Shown: positions 26,613-35,730, numbered from the stretch's first letter. The stretch: DNA of 44,705 nt from an uncultured Mucilaginibacter sp. (GCA_903866915.1 CAIPPO010000073.1:1-44705), one strand, 5' to 3'. Made by a program: numbers and translations. Notes: generated from the letters alone by a model not told the origin.

Positions 26613-27917
26613 ATGAAAAATATTTGGCTCTTTATATTTTGTACCTGTTCAATTTCAGTTTTTGCGCAAACTACTGCACTGAAATCATTGGCAGCAAAAA
26701 AAGCAGATTCCCTTTTTTCTCAAACTGTAGCCTGGCGCCGCGATTTTCATCAAAACCCCGAATTAGGTAACCGCGAGGTGCGTACTGCAGGGATCGTAGC
26801 CAATTACCTGCGGTCACTTGGCCTTGAAGTAAAAACTGGCGTAGCAACAACCGGTGTTGTGGCCCTGTTGAAAGGTGCTTATCCCGGACCGGTTGTAGCC
26901 CTTCGTTCTGAAATAGATGGCCTGCCGGTGACTGAGCACCCCCATGTGCCTTTTGCCTCAACTATAACTACTAACTACAACGGCCAAACCGTAGGCACAA
27001 TGCATGCCTGTGGCCACGATACCCATATGGCTATGCTGCTTACCGTAGCTGAAATTTTAACTTCAATCAAAAGTCAACTACACGGCTCTGTTAAATTTAT
27101 TTTTCAACCCGCAGAAGAGGGTACACCAATGGGCGAAAAAGGCGGCGCTGAGGAAATGATCAGGGAGGGAGTATTAGAAAACCCTAAAGTTGATGTAATT
27201 TTTGCACAACATATCTTCTCTTACATGCCAGCAGGTACCATCACGTACCGCCCGGGCGGCGCCCTGGCTTCGGTAAATGATATGAAGATTGTTATCAAAG
27301 GCAAATCCTCGCACGGTGCCGAACCCTGGTTCTCGGTCGACCCGATCGTTACCTCGGCCGAGATCATTACCAGCCTGCAAACTATTATCAGTCGTAATGT
27401 CAATCTGAAGGAAAATCCGGCTGTGGTTACCATCGCCGCAATCAATGGTGGTAACCGCCACAACATCATTCCCGAAAAAGTTGAAATGCTCGGTACGCTG
27501 CGCGCTATGACTGATGCCGATGAGGAGCTATTGAAAAAAAGGGTTAGAGAGATCGTCACTAAAATTGCAGAAGCAAATGGTGCTACTGCCGAAGTGTATA
27601 TCCCCTACAGCGTGCATTACCCCGCTACCTATAACGACCCGGCATTGACGGCCAGAATGCTGCCTACCCTGCAACAAACCGCCGGAGTTGAAAATACCAT
27701 ACTCGGACCACCAATGACCGGCTCTGAAGATATGAGCTATTTCCAGCAAAAAGTACCGGGACTGGATGTTTTCCTGGGCGGCATGCCCAAAGGTGCCGAC
27801 CCAAAAACGGTAGCATCCAACCATTCGCCGGATTTTTTTATTGATGAAAGTGTATTTCCACTGGGTGTAAAAACGTTGTGTAATTTGACTTTAGATTATT
27901 TGGAGAAGAAGAATTGA
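26613..27917 (+). CDS. Secreted M20-family amidohydrolase
   Basis: A 434-residue zinc hydrolase of the M20D type (hippurate hydrolase, IAA-amino-acid hydrolase and N-acyl-amino-acid amidohydrolase group). Metal-binding segments are HACGHDTHMAML, FQPAEEG and the late GSEDMSYF. The dimerisation domain holds GKSSHGAEPW. A signal peptide (IFCTCSISVFAQ) predicts a periplasmic enzyme. It would cut an acyl or peptide amide from a small amino-acid conjugate; the exact substrate is unknown. The upstream ATG at 26579 is in another frame. Confidence 0.9.
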   Translation: MKNIWLFIFCTCSISVFAQTTALKSLAAKKADSLFSQTVAWRRDFHQNPELGNREVRTAGIVANYLRSLGLEVKTGVATTGVVALLKGAYPGPVVALRSEIDGLPVTEHPHVPFASTITTNYNGQTVGTMHACGHDTHMAMLLTVAEILTSIKSQLHGSVKFIFQPAEEGTPMGEKGGAEEMIREGVLENPKVDVIFAQHIFSYMPAGTITYRPGGALASVNDMKIVIKGKSSHGAEPWFSVDPIVTSAEIITSLQTIISRNVNLKENPAVVTIAAINGGNRHNIIPEKVEMLGTLRAMTDADEELLKKRVREIVTKIAEANGATAEVYIPYSVHYPATYNDPALTARMLPTLQQTAGVENTILGPPMTGSEDMSYFQQKVPGLDVFLGGMPKGADPKTVASNHSPDFFIDESVFPLGVKTLCNLTLDYLEKKN

Positions 27918-28012
27918 AATCATTGACGCAAATATCTCAAAATTGATATTTAGCTGATGATTTTAAAACTCGGGAATAAAATAAGCTAACATTTAAAACC
28001 TTATTTTAAAAA

Positions 28013-28870
28013 ATGAAAATAATTATCATTCTGGCTCTATTTGGTTGTCTACTAAATTCAGCATTTTGTCAGGTAAAAGATCTCCATTTAATTTCAGACA
28101 GCATTTCTGGTGAAGGAAAAGCAATCTACAAATCGGAATTTGCATCATGGTACGGCACAGATGTATTCAGTGAAAAATGTCAAAACCGAAGAAAACGGGC
28201 AGCTGGATACTTATCATACGATAATGGAAATGGGCTTGTAAATATATTTTTTGACAAAAGCCCGGAGCCACGCATTTTATCAACCATTATATTTGGATAT
28301 AATCTAAATAGTAAAATGTACAAACTGGATACCGCAGATAGAGAATTTACACCCTTAGAGAAGGAATTGTTCACAATTAGAAAGCGTGCAATTGAACAAA
28401 TACAAGTTGATTCGATTTTCAAAATCTATAAAAATACTGAGTTAAATCCAGTTCCTATTATTCAAAATGGTATTAAAAGAGTTTATATACTGACAGGAAC
28501 CAACCAAAGCGGTGTTGTACTCTTTGGTAATGACTATCTTGTTAGCTTCGACGAGCATGACAATATTATAGGAACAAAAAAATTGCACAAGGGACTTATT
28601 GTTTCACAAATCAGTAAAGATGAAACCAAGGTTCAAGTAGGTGGCATGCATAGTCACTTGGCTGCTTTTTCAGAGTTTATCACTGCAACAGATATTTGCA
28701 CCTTAATGTTATATAAGAAATTCACTACCTGGAATCAATATACCGTTATTTCAAAAGACTATGTTTCAATTTGGGATTGTAATAAAAACCAACTAACGAT
28801 CACAACTTTTGATGAATGGCAGAAAAAAGATCATTTGAAAGATGCTCTCGGAAATAAATCAAACCGATAA
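28013..28870 (+). CDS. Secreted protein of unknown function, AT-rich
   Basis: A 285-residue protein with a signal peptide (IIILALFGCLLNSAFCQ). The mature part has no motif I can tie to a known enzyme. Conserved-looking segments include YILTGTNQSGVVLFGNDYLV, a VGGMHSHLAAF stretch with two closely spaced His, FITATDICTLMLYKKFTTW and VSIWDCNKNQL. Its base composition is clearly more AT-rich than its neighbours, which suggests recent acquisition. It is followed by about 140 bp and then a terminator hairpin. Function unknown. Confidence 0.75.
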   Translation: MKIIIILALFGCLLNSAFCQVKDLHLISDSISGEGKAIYKSEFASWYGTDVFSEKCQNRRKRAAGYLSYDNGNGLVNIFFDKSPEPRILSTIIFGYNLNSKMYKLDTADREFTPLEKELFTIRKRAIEQIQVDSIFKIYKNTELNPVPIIQNGIKRVYILTGTNQSGVVLFGNDYLVSFDEHDNIIGTKKLHKGLIVSQISKDETKVQVGGMHSHLAAFSEFITATDICTLMLYKKFTTWNQYTVISKDYVSIWDCNKNQLTITTFDEWQKKDHLKDALGNKSNR

Positions 28871-29007
28871 TAAATCCTACCCCATCCCCTTGAATGTTAA
28901 TATGTTAGTATCTATTCATTGAAATAAGACAAGAATAGCAATAGTTTTATATTGTCAGTTAAAAGTTACTACCTTTTGTTTGTTGGATTGGTTAATTAAA
29001 TTTCAGA

Positions 29008-29041
29008 TCAGCCGGGCTTGAAAACCTGGCTGATTTTTTTT
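29008..29041 (+). terminator. Intrinsic terminator
   Basis: TCAGCCGGG pairs with CCTGGCTGA across a short A-rich loop, followed directly by eight or more Ts. It closes the transcript of the AT-rich secreted protein and separates it from the zinc-ribbon genes. Confidence 0.85.
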
Positions 29042-29092
29042 CTGCCTATTGTCAAATCTGCATCATCGCTTCCCGGTTCATTTTGTTAAACG

Positions 29093-29100
29093 TACTTTTG
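29093..29100 (+). promoter_or_regulatory. -7 promoter element almost abutting a start codon
   Basis: TACTTTTG (TAnnTTTG) ends only 4 bp before the ATG of the first zinc-ribbon gene. Transcription from it would begin at or within a few bases of the start codon, giving a leaderless mRNA. The start codon itself is supported by alignment with the paralogue next door. Confidence 0.5.
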
Positions 29101-29104
29101 TTGA

Positions 29105-29419
29105 ATGACACAGATTAGCGAGATCAGGTGCCCGCATTGCAGTACGTGGACTATGTGGCAAGGTCATATAGACGACCGCTGCATCAATTGCGGCGAATTC
29201 CTGGAGACTCGCCGTTTCTCCCGCGAGGTTGAAAAAAGAATCAACAAGCAATTAAAAGCGGAGTACGATTACTTTTCGATCAAACCCGGAGATACTCCGT
29301 TCAGACGCTTATTCAAATTTTCTTTCAATACTGTCAGGTGGAGCATGTACTATGTGCAGCTGGTTATTTTCACCTTTGTTACCATCCTCATATTTGTTAT
29401 TAGCTTGCTTGCAGGCTGA
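29105..29419 (+). CDS. Zinc-ribbon membrane protein, copy 1
   Basis: A 104-residue protein. The N-terminus is a zinc ribbon with RCPHC and RCINC pairs (CxxC, 16 residues, CxxC). A charged linker follows (RRFSREVEKRINKQLKAE). One transmembrane helix ends the protein (QLVIFTFVTILIFVISLLAG). The layout predicts a cytoplasmic zinc knuckle anchored to the inner membrane. It is a paralogue of the next gene, aligning from the first residues (SEIRCPHC versus SEIKCPHC) to the AG end. Function unknown; a protein-protein or nucleic-acid contact role is possible. Confidence 0.78.
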   Translation: MTQISEIRCPHCSTWTMWQGHIDDRCINCGEFLETRRFSREVEKRINKQLKAEYDYFSIKPGDTPFRRLFKFSFNTVRWSMYYVQLVIFTFVTILIFVISLLAG

Positions 29420-29493
29420 CCAATTCCGCATTTTAACCCCTTTTCGCTCTAAAGTTTCAACCGGGCTTTTGCTTTTATCGAAAATTTTTAACG

Positions 29494-29501
29494 TAAATTT
29501 G
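29494..29501 (+). promoter_or_regulatory. -7 promoter element for the second zinc-ribbon gene
   Basis: TAAATTTG matches TAnnTTTG exactly and lies 22 bp before the ATG at 29524. A TTTTG stands about 22 bp upstream as a loose -33 element. The two paralogues therefore appear to have separate promoters. Confidence 0.5.
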
Positions 29502-29523
29502 ATATAAGCCAATTCATCCTAAC

Positions 29524-29841
29524 ATGAGCCATTCAAGTGAAATAAAATGCCCGCACTGCGGTCAGTGGACCACGTGGACAGGTAAAGTGCACGAAACATG
29601 CCAGCAATGTAATGGTGTATTGGATCCCCAGCGCTTTTCGCAGGCAGCTGAAAAACAAAATAAAAAAGTAGAAAATCCACGCAAGGCGGATTTTTTTCCG
29701 CCCAATGCCAAAGACGGACCTGTTACCCGCGAGCTTAAAGGGTTGGTCAATGCAATGGGCTGGATCGTATTTTATTCAGAAGTAGCATTTTATTGCGCTG
29801 TCATTGGGGTGGTGGTTATTATAGGCTTTATTGCCGGCTAG
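29524..29841 (+). CDS. Zinc-ribbon membrane protein, copy 2
   Basis: A 105-residue paralogue of the preceding protein with the same plan: KCPHC and TCQQC zinc-binding pairs, the conserved W-T-x-W-x-G segment, a basic linker containing RFSQAAEKQNKK, and a C-terminal transmembrane helix (FYCAVIGVVVIIGFIAG). Identity between the copies is clear at both ends and low in the linker, so the duplication is old. Its stop codon is directly followed by the ATG of the next gene, so those two are coupled. Function unknown. Confidence 0.78.
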   Translation: MSHSSEIKCPHCGQWTTWTGKVHETCQQCNGVLDPQRFSQAAEKQNKKVENPRKADFFPPNAKDGPVTRELKGLVNAMGWIVFYSEVAFYCAVIGVVVIIGFIAG

Positions 29842-30210
29842 ATGAAAACCTTATTTAATCCCTGGTTTATCCTGGGCTGCATTACCTGGGTGGTGGTTTA
29901 TACCACCCGTAAGTTTGGTCATGCAATTCCTTTTATTAACGGCTATATCGATGATGCTTTTGCGATTCCCGTCATAGCAAACCTCACGCTGTGTTATATG
30001 CGCGTAGTAGTAATTCGCAGCAATTACTATGTACTCTCGCCATGGAAGGTAACTTTTATTGTTGCTTACGTAGGCCTGGTATTCGAGGTGCTTTTACCCC
30101 TGCTATCAAAACGCTATACCGGCGATTGGATCGACGCGCTGCTGTATGTTATCGGAGGTTTATTTTTTTATTTCGAAATGAACAAGCCTTTGGTTAGTCA
30201 GAAGGCTTGA
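29842..30210 (+). CDS. Small multi-pass membrane protein
   Basis: A 122-residue protein with about four hydrophobic helices: PWFILGCITWVVVYTT, FAIPVIANLTLCYMRVV, VTFIVAYVGLVFEVLLPLL and ALLYVIGGLFFYF. The pattern of acidic Asp residues at helix ends (YIDDAF, GDWIDALLY) is regular. It resembles a family of small Bacteroidota inner-membrane proteins which I cannot tie to a tested function. The start codon abuts the stop of the zinc-ribbon gene (TAGATG), so they are co-translated and may work together. Confidence 0.7.
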   Translation: MKTLFNPWFILGCITWVVVYTTRKFGHAIPFINGYIDDAFAIPVIANLTLCYMRVVVIRSNYYVLSPWKVTFIVAYVGLVFEVLLPLLSKRYTGDWIDALLYVIGGLFFYFEMNKPLVSQKA

Positions 30211-30326
30211 GTGAGGTGTCTGAACCCGCTGATTCCTGTGTCCCGATAGCTATTGGAAGGGCTGATAGCGCTGATTTATTTTGCCCAAATTCCTAATGCG
30301 TCATCCCGAAACACTTAATGCCCCCC

Positions 30327-31859
30327 TCAGGGTATTTTCTTAAAATCATACGGATCATACTCCACAAAATCAGCTACTTTAACCCGCACACCAGTTACTT
30401 TGCCATCCTCAACTGTAAAAGGAAAGATTGCCTTCCCAAGGATAGGATCAGAGAAGGTAACATAAAAGCGGTTACCACCCAGGGGTTGTAATTTGGCGAA
30501 CATTTTTGGGTGATGTTCAAACCGCATTTCCAGGTCGTTATTAGCACCATGGGATACGGTCATATTGCCATAAAGATCATTCAGGTATTTACCGACATAT
30601 TCGGAGGAAGGTAATGTGGGGTGCGGGTTCAATGCAACCGTATCCCGTAATTTCTTGTCATTTGCAGCATCACCCTGCAGCTGATTTTTAAAGTATGCAA
30701 GGTATTTTCCGTTGACATCTTCAAAAGGCTTTTGTAAATAAGCATCTATAATATCCCATTTTAGTGCCTCAAACAGGTCGTTTTGATCGGTATTCGTCAG
30801 GATAATAATTCCCAGTTTGTCTTTAGGTAGCAAAGTGACCGAAGAAACATACCCATTTACGCCGCCAGTGTGCATCACAATACGGTGATTGTTATAATCC
30901 TCTAACTCCCATCCCAGGCCATATAAACTATAATCCACTTCGCCACCTACGTGGCCCGAGCTACCAACAACGTCCTGCGGTTGCCGCGTGAGCCGGATAG
31001 CTTCGGCAGGGATAACCTGACGTTGGCCAACTTTCCCATCATTCAGTAGTGCCATCACCCATTTACTCAAGTCATTGACCGATGAACTGATGGCACCAGC
31101 CGGGGCCAGTCCGTCGATATTACAATAGGGAATAGCATTGAGTTGTCCGTTAACCAGCGTATGCGGTGCGGTACGATTGAGCGAACGGGTAATATCGGCG
31201 GTAAGCGCCAGTGTATTGCCCATTCCCAGCGGGGCAAAAATATTTTCGCGCACAAATACTTCCCATGGCTTGCCGGTAACTACAGGGATGATTTGCCCGG
31301 CTGTTAAAAAAGCAGAGTTTGTATAACCCCAGGTGGTACGGAAAGGATAAACCGCTTTAACATGGCTCATTTTTTCCATCACCTGGTCGCGCGTCAGATC
31401 AGTATTATAAAAAGTGAAATCACCCTGGAAGGTTCTGAATCCTATCCGGTGGCAAAGCAGGTCGCGGATCATGGCTTCCTGGCTGGCATAGGCATTGTCA
31501 AGTTTCCATTGGGGAAGGTATTTGTTCACCTTATCATCCAGCGAAAGCTTTCCCTGCACCTGGAGTATCGCCAGGGCAGTTGCCGTAAATGCTTTCGTAT
31601 TGCTGCCTATCATAAACAGGGAATTCTCATCAACTTTGTTGTTCAGGCCAAGTTCTTTTATGCCATAGCCCTTCATCTTTAATACTTTCCCATCTTTCAC
31701 AATACAGATTGCTACACCCGGAATGCGCCAGTTGGTCATGGCTTTGTTGATATAGTTATCGAGACTATCGCTGATAAATTTGCTGCGGTCAACCTTCTGT
31801 GCCAGGGCAGCCGATGTAACGATAATAATACCGACCAGCGTGAGGTAAAACTTTTTCAT
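30327..31859 (-). CDS. Serine hydrolase, beta-lactamase / penicillin-binding-like family
   Basis: A 510-residue exported hydrolase of the class C beta-lactamase-related family. The nucleophile motif is SNTK (SxxK) in MIGSNTKAFTA, and the tyrosine motif is YTN in WGYTNSAF. A late HTGG-type triad is seen in RIVMHTGGVNGY. The last ~110 residues (SSEYVGKYLNDLYGNMTV, ending DFVEYDPYDF) form a DUF3471-like beta-barrel add-on common in this group. A signal peptide ends at LAQ (residue 21). Family members include esterases, D-aminopeptidases and peptidases; resistance to beta-lactams should not be assumed. Confidence 0.9.
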   Translation of the reverse strand: MKKFYLTLVGIIIVTSAALAQKVDRSKFISDSLDNYINKAMTNWRIPGVAICIVKDGKVLKMKGYGIKELGLNNKVDENSLFMIGSNTKAFTATALAILQVQGKLSLDDKVNKYLPQWKLDNAYASQEAMIRDLLCHRIGFRTFQGDFTFYNTDLTRDQVMEKMSHVKAVYPFRTTWGYTNSAFLTAGQIIPVVTGKPWEVFVRENIFAPLGMGNTLALTADITRSLNRTAPHTLVNGQLNAIPYCNIDGLAPAGAISSSVNDLSKWVMALLNDGKVGQRQVIPAEAIRLTRQPQDVVGSSGHVGGEVDYSLYGLGWELEDYNNHRIVMHTGGVNGYVSSVTLLPKDKLGIIILTNTDQNDLFEALKWDIIDAYLQKPFEDVNGKYLAYFKNQLQGDAANDKKLRDTVALNPHPTLPSSEYVGKYLNDLYGNMTVSHGANNDLEMRFEHHPKMFAKLQPLGGNRFYVTFSDPILGKAIFPFTVEDGKVTGVRVKVADFVEYDPYDFKKIP

Positions 31860-31945
31860 GACGGATGATTAAATTGCTGGCTGGTAAATTACTAATTTAA
31901 CGCCAAAATTCATCCTGATATAAAAGAACTATTAAACTCCAAAAT

Positions 31946-34132
31946 ATGAAAACAAGCTTTTTTCGGTCCACTATCGCGATATTGGTTTTCGCGCTTACAT
32001 GGGGCGTGCAAAACAAAGTGCTGGCCCAGCGTGGCGGTATTAACTGGGCCAAGGATGGCTATCAGTATTTTTCGGCCGGAAGAAACGGTGGTATTGATGA
32101 ATTGGATACCCGCGATTCATCGAAGCGTACAACTGTAATTACCAAAGAGATGCTTACACCTTCAGGTAAATCAACACTCGGAATTAGTGGCTTTAAATTC
32201 TCGGAAGACGACAGCAAGGTGATGATATTTACCAATACCAAAAGGGTATGGCGTTATAATACCCGGGGCGACTACTGGGTATACGACATCAATGCCAAAA
32301 CCTTAAAACAATTGGGAATCGGCAAACCGGAGTCATCGCTGATGTTTGCAAAATTTTCGCCTGACGGATCCAAAGCTGCCTATGTAAGTGAACACAATAT
32401 TTACGTTGAGGATCTGGCAAGCGGCAATATCAAACAGCTCACCTTTGACGGCGACAAAAGACTGATCAATGGCACTTTCGATTGGGTTTATGAAGAAGAA
32501 CTGGAATGCCGCGACGGCTTCCGCTGGTCGCCCGACAGTAAACTGATTGCATTTTGGCAGATTGATGCCCGTAAGATTAAGAATTACCTTATGCTGAATA
32601 CAACCGATTCGATCTACCCTTATACTGTTCCGGTTGAGTACCCGGTTGCCGGTGAGGACCCAAGTGTATGCAAGTTAGGCGTGGTTGATATCGGCAGTGC
32701 TAAAACAACCTGGATGGATGTACCCGGGGATAATGTACAACATTATATACCCAGAATGGAATGGACCACTAATTCTACCGAGATCATCCTCGAACAGCTG
32801 AACCGTGCGCAAAATGAAAGCAAGCTATTTATTGCCAATGCGAGCAGCGGAACCGCGCAAATGATCCATGACGAAATATCAGATACCTGGATCGATAGCT
32901 GGCGTCGTGAACCTGTAGGCTGGAGCTGGCTTAAAGATGGAAAATCATTTACCTGGGAAAGTGAAAAAGATGGTTGGAACCATGTTTATCGCATCACAAC
33001 TACGGGTAAAGAAACTTTGATCACCAAAGGCGATTATGACGTGATTAGCTTGAATTGTATCGACGAGGCAGGTGGCTTTCTATACTTTACTGCTTCGCCA
33101 GAAAATGCGACTCAAAAATATTTGTACCGCGTTAAGCTGAACGGTTCGAGCAAAGCACCTGAACGTGTTACACCAAAAGACCTGCCAGGCACACATGATT
33201 ATTTAGTATCGCCAAATGGCAAGGTTGCTCTGCATACTTTTTCAAACAGCTATACTCCCTATGAAACAGAAATAGTTAGCCTGCCTGAAAACAAACATAT
33301 CAGCGGACAACATATCGCTGTAAAAACCGATGCAAAAAACAAACCGGTATTCTTTAAAGTAAAAACAGTAGATGGTGTTGAAATGGATGGTTGGATGGTA
33401 AAACCTACTCATTTTGATTCGACCAAAAAATATCCGGTAGTGTTTTACGTATACAGCGAACCTGCCGGTGCAACAGTAACTGACACCTACGGAGCTACCC
33501 GCAACGGAGAATATATTGGTAACATGGCCGATGATGGTTATATCTACATCTCATTAGATAACCGTGGCACACCTGCCCCCAAAGGCACCGCATGGCGTAA
33601 AGCGATCTATAAAAACATCGGGATAGTTAATATCCGCGACCAGGCTATGGGTGCCAAAGAAATATTGAAATGGCCCTTTGTTGATTCAAGCCGCGTTGCT
33701 GTACATGGATGGAGTGGTGGCGGTTCCTGCACGCTGAACTTGTTGTTCCAGTATCCTGATATTTACAAGACAGGTATTTCGGTTGCGGCTGTTGGATGGC
33801 AATTGAATTACGATAACATTTATCAGGAACGCTATATGGGTGTACCTACTGATGACGCCGGACGCGCACCGTTTATCAAAGGATCTCCGATAACCTATGC
33901 CAAAAACCTTCGCGGCAACCTGCTTTATATGCATGGTACCGGCGATGACAACGTGCATTACCGCAACGCCGAACAATTAATCAATGCCCTGATCAAATAC
34001 AACCGTCCATTCCAGCTGATGTCGTACCCTAACCGTTCGCATGGTATTTATGAAGGCGAAGGTACCAGCTTATTCCTCCGAACCATATTTACCCAATACC
34101 TGAAAGAACATTGCCCACCGGGACCAAGATAG
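31946..34132 (+). CDS. S9B dipeptidyl-peptidase IV-like protease
   Basis: A 728-residue exported prolyl oligopeptidase-family enzyme. The N-terminal eight-blade propeller carries the DPP-IV double-Glu segment FDWVYEEELECRDGFRWSPD, which binds the substrate N-terminus. The C-terminal alpha/beta hydrolase domain has the catalytic Ser590 in HGWSGGGSCTLN, the Asp in HGTGDDNVHY and the His in RSHGIYEG. The GWSGGGS elbow differs from the GWSYGG of mammalian DPP-IV but fits a bacterial branch. A signal peptide ends near VLAQ. It should remove X-Pro or X-Ala dipeptides in the periplasm. It is divergent from the serine hydrolase. Confidence 0.93.
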   Translation: MKTSFFRSTIAILVFALTWGVQNKVLAQRGGINWAKDGYQYFSAGRNGGIDELDTRDSSKRTTVITKEMLTPSGKSTLGISGFKFSEDDSKVMIFTNTKRVWRYNTRGDYWVYDINAKTLKQLGIGKPESSLMFAKFSPDGSKAAYVSEHNIYVEDLASGNIKQLTFDGDKRLINGTFDWVYEEELECRDGFRWSPDSKLIAFWQIDARKIKNYLMLNTTDSIYPYTVPVEYPVAGEDPSVCKLGVVDIGSAKTTWMDVPGDNVQHYIPRMEWTTNSTEIILEQLNRAQNESKLFIANASSGTAQMIHDEISDTWIDSWRREPVGWSWLKDGKSFTWESEKDGWNHVYRITTTGKETLITKGDYDVISLNCIDEAGGFLYFTASPENATQKYLYRVKLNGSSKAPERVTPKDLPGTHDYLVSPNGKVALHTFSNSYTPYETEIVSLPENKHISGQHIAVKTDAKNKPVFFKVKTVDGVEMDGWMVKPTHFDSTKKYPVVFYVYSEPAGATVTDTYGATRNGEYIGNMADDGYIYISLDNRGTPAPKGTAWRKAIYKNIGIVNIRDQAMGAKEILKWPFVDSSRVAVHGWSGGGSCTLNLLFQYPDIYKTGISVAAVGWQLNYDNIYQERYMGVPTDDAGRAPFIKGSPITYAKNLRGNLLYMHGTGDDNVHYRNAEQLINALIKYNRPFQLMSYPNRSHGIYEGEGTSLFLRTIFTQYLKEHCPPGPR

Positions 34133-34189
34133 TCTAAACTGATTGTGGCCGCTTTGGCACAGGATAAAGTCAAATAACCCCGTAATTTA

Positions 34190-34220
34190 TATAACGCCTG
34201 AGCATATTTCAGGCGTTATA
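34190..34220. terminator. Hairpin overlapping the 3' end of mutY
   Basis: TATAACGCCTGA pairs with TCAGGCGTTATA across a 7-nt loop. The right arm contains the final codons and stop of mutY (34209 onward). It therefore serves the convergent peptidase gene and mutY at once. Confidence 0.7.
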
Positions 34221-35258
34221 TAAATTATTCAGAAATGAATAAATAATCTTGGGCATGGCAATTTTGTCTAATCCCGCTAATTCAACCCGGCGATATTTTG
34301 GCGGTATTGCACGCCCGGGTGGTAACGCTATTCGTATAAACTGAGCATAAATATGCTGGTGTGTTAGTATATGCTTTTTCGCTGTCCAGCAATCTGTCAC
34401 CTCAATCGCATCGCCAAATAGCTCCTTTGCTTCGGGCATATGAATAAGGTCTGAAGCAGGCACCCGACCGGCGGTTTCCAACATAGGCAGATCAAACATA
34501 TTGGCCCATATATCATTTTCACCGCGTTTATTCATCAGAATCGTGTACCCATCGCTGATCAGAAAATAATTAAAGTACCTTTCTTTTATTTTGATGGTCT
34601 TGAGCTTAACCGGCAGGCGTGTTACTTTATCATCCCGGTAGGCAATGCATGAAAGCCGTATAGGGCAAATACCGCAATCTGGATTTTTAGGTTTACAAAG
34701 CATAGCACCGAACTCCATCAAAGCCTGGTTATGCAATCCGGGATTTTCGCGATCAAGCACTGCGTCAGCCAGTTCCTGGAATATCTTTTTGCTCCGGGCA
34801 GCATTAATTGGCTCGTCTATTCCAAAAAAACGAGACAGTACACGGTAAACATTCCCATCGACGACCGCCTGCGCCTCATTTGAAGCAAACGACGATATCG
34901 CAGCAGCAGTGTATTGGCCGATCCCTTTTAGTTTGATCAGCTGCTCGTAACTGACCGGGAAGACACCCTGGTACAAATCTGCTACCTGTCGCGCCGTTTT
35001 CAGCATGTTTCTGCCACGGGAGTAATAACCCAAACCCTGCCATAACTTTAAAATTTCATCTTCGTCAGCTGCAGCAAAAGCTTTCACATCAGGAAATCTA
35101 TCCAAAAAGCGATGAAAATAAGGCAGCCCCTGCTCGACGCGTGTCTGCTGCAAGATAATTTCGGAAAGCCAGATCACATAAGCATCGGTCGTGTCGCGCC
35201 ATGGAAGCGAGCGTTTATTTTTATGGTACCAGTGGGTCAGTTCGTTAGAAAAAATCAT
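34209..35258 (-). CDS. mutY: A/G-specific adenine glycosylase
   Basis: A 349-residue DNA repair enzyme that removes adenine mispaired with 8-oxoguanine. The helix-hairpin-helix with Gly/Pro-Asp is LKGIGQYTAAAISSFA followed by AVVDGNVYRVL. The catalytic Glu is in LSEIILQQTRVEQG. The iron-sulfur cluster ligands are CKPKNPDCGICPIRLSC. The C-terminal NUDIX-like domain that recognises 8-oxoG follows. The Met at 35258 (MIFSNELTHWYHKNKRSLPW) fits the family; an in-frame start at 35282 adds eight residues without similarity. Divergent from the HU gene. Confidence 0.95.
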   Translation of the reverse strand: MIFSNELTHWYHKNKRSLPWRDTTDAYVIWLSEIILQQTRVEQGLPYFHRFLDRFPDVKAFAAADEDEILKLWQGLGYYSRGRNMLKTARQVADLYQGVFPVSYEQLIKLKGIGQYTAAAISSFASNEAQAVVDGNVYRVLSRFFGIDEPINAARSKKIFQELADAVLDRENPGLHNQALMEFGAMLCKPKNPDCGICPIRLSCIAYRDDKVTRLPVKLKTIKIKERYFNYFLISDGYTILMNKRGENDIWANMFDLPMLETAGRVPASDLIHMPEAKELFGDAIEVTDCWTAKKHILTHQHIYAQFIRIALPPGRAIPPKYRRVELAGLDKIAMPKIIYSFLNNLYNA

Positions 35259-35374
35259 TCCCCAAATGTAACTTCGTGACAATCAATTATACTAAGAAAT
35301 GTATCGTACACGTTTAATTTCCTGTTCCCCCAAAAAAAATCCAATATTTATTTCAATAATTGCTAATAAACCAA

Positions 35375-35382
35375 TACTTTTG
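35375..35382 (+). promoter_or_regulatory. -7 promoter element for the HU gene
   Basis: TACTTTTG (TAnnTTTG) lies about 51 bp before the HU start codon in an AT-rich divergent spacer shared with mutY. No good TTTG at the -33 spacing is seen. Confidence 0.5.
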
Positions 35383-35433
35383 CAACCCCAAAACAGTTAA
35401 GTATTTACAAATTTTATAAAAAGAAAATCTGAT

Positions 35434-35730
35434 ATGACTAAGGCAGAAATTATAGCTGAGATCTCATCTAAAACAGGTATCGAGAAGGTTGACGTTCAGG
35501 AAACTGTAGAGGCGTTCTTCAAAGTAGTTAAGTCGTCAATGGTTAGCGGCGAAAACGTTTATGTAAGAGGCTTCGGTAGCTTCGTAGTAAAAAAGAGGGC
35601 TAAGAAAACTGCCCGTAACATTTCAAAAAATACGGCTATAATTATTCCTGAGCATTTTGTTCCCAGCTTTAAACCTGCCAAAACCTTTGTTGACAAGGTA
35701 AAATCAGGTAATAAGAAAGCAACTAAGTAA
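35434..35730 (+). CDS. HU/IHF-family DNA-binding protein
   Basis: A 98-residue nucleoid protein. The helical dimer body is TKAEIIAEISSKTGIEKVDV, and the signature YVRGFGSFVVKKRAKKTARN leads into the DNA-clasping arm (NTAIIIPEHFVPSFKPAK), whose Pro intercalates into DNA in the family. The C-tail (SGNKKATK) is short and basic. It bends and compacts DNA as a dimer. It sits at the head of a run with the TPR protein, the small ribosomal-like protein and rng. The TPR gene begins 9 bp after its stop. Confidence 0.93.
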   Translation: MTKAEIIAEISSKTGIEKVDVQETVEAFFKVVKSSMVSGENVYVRGFGSFVVKKRAKKTARNISKNTAIIIPEHFVPSFKPAKTFVDKVKSGNKKATK

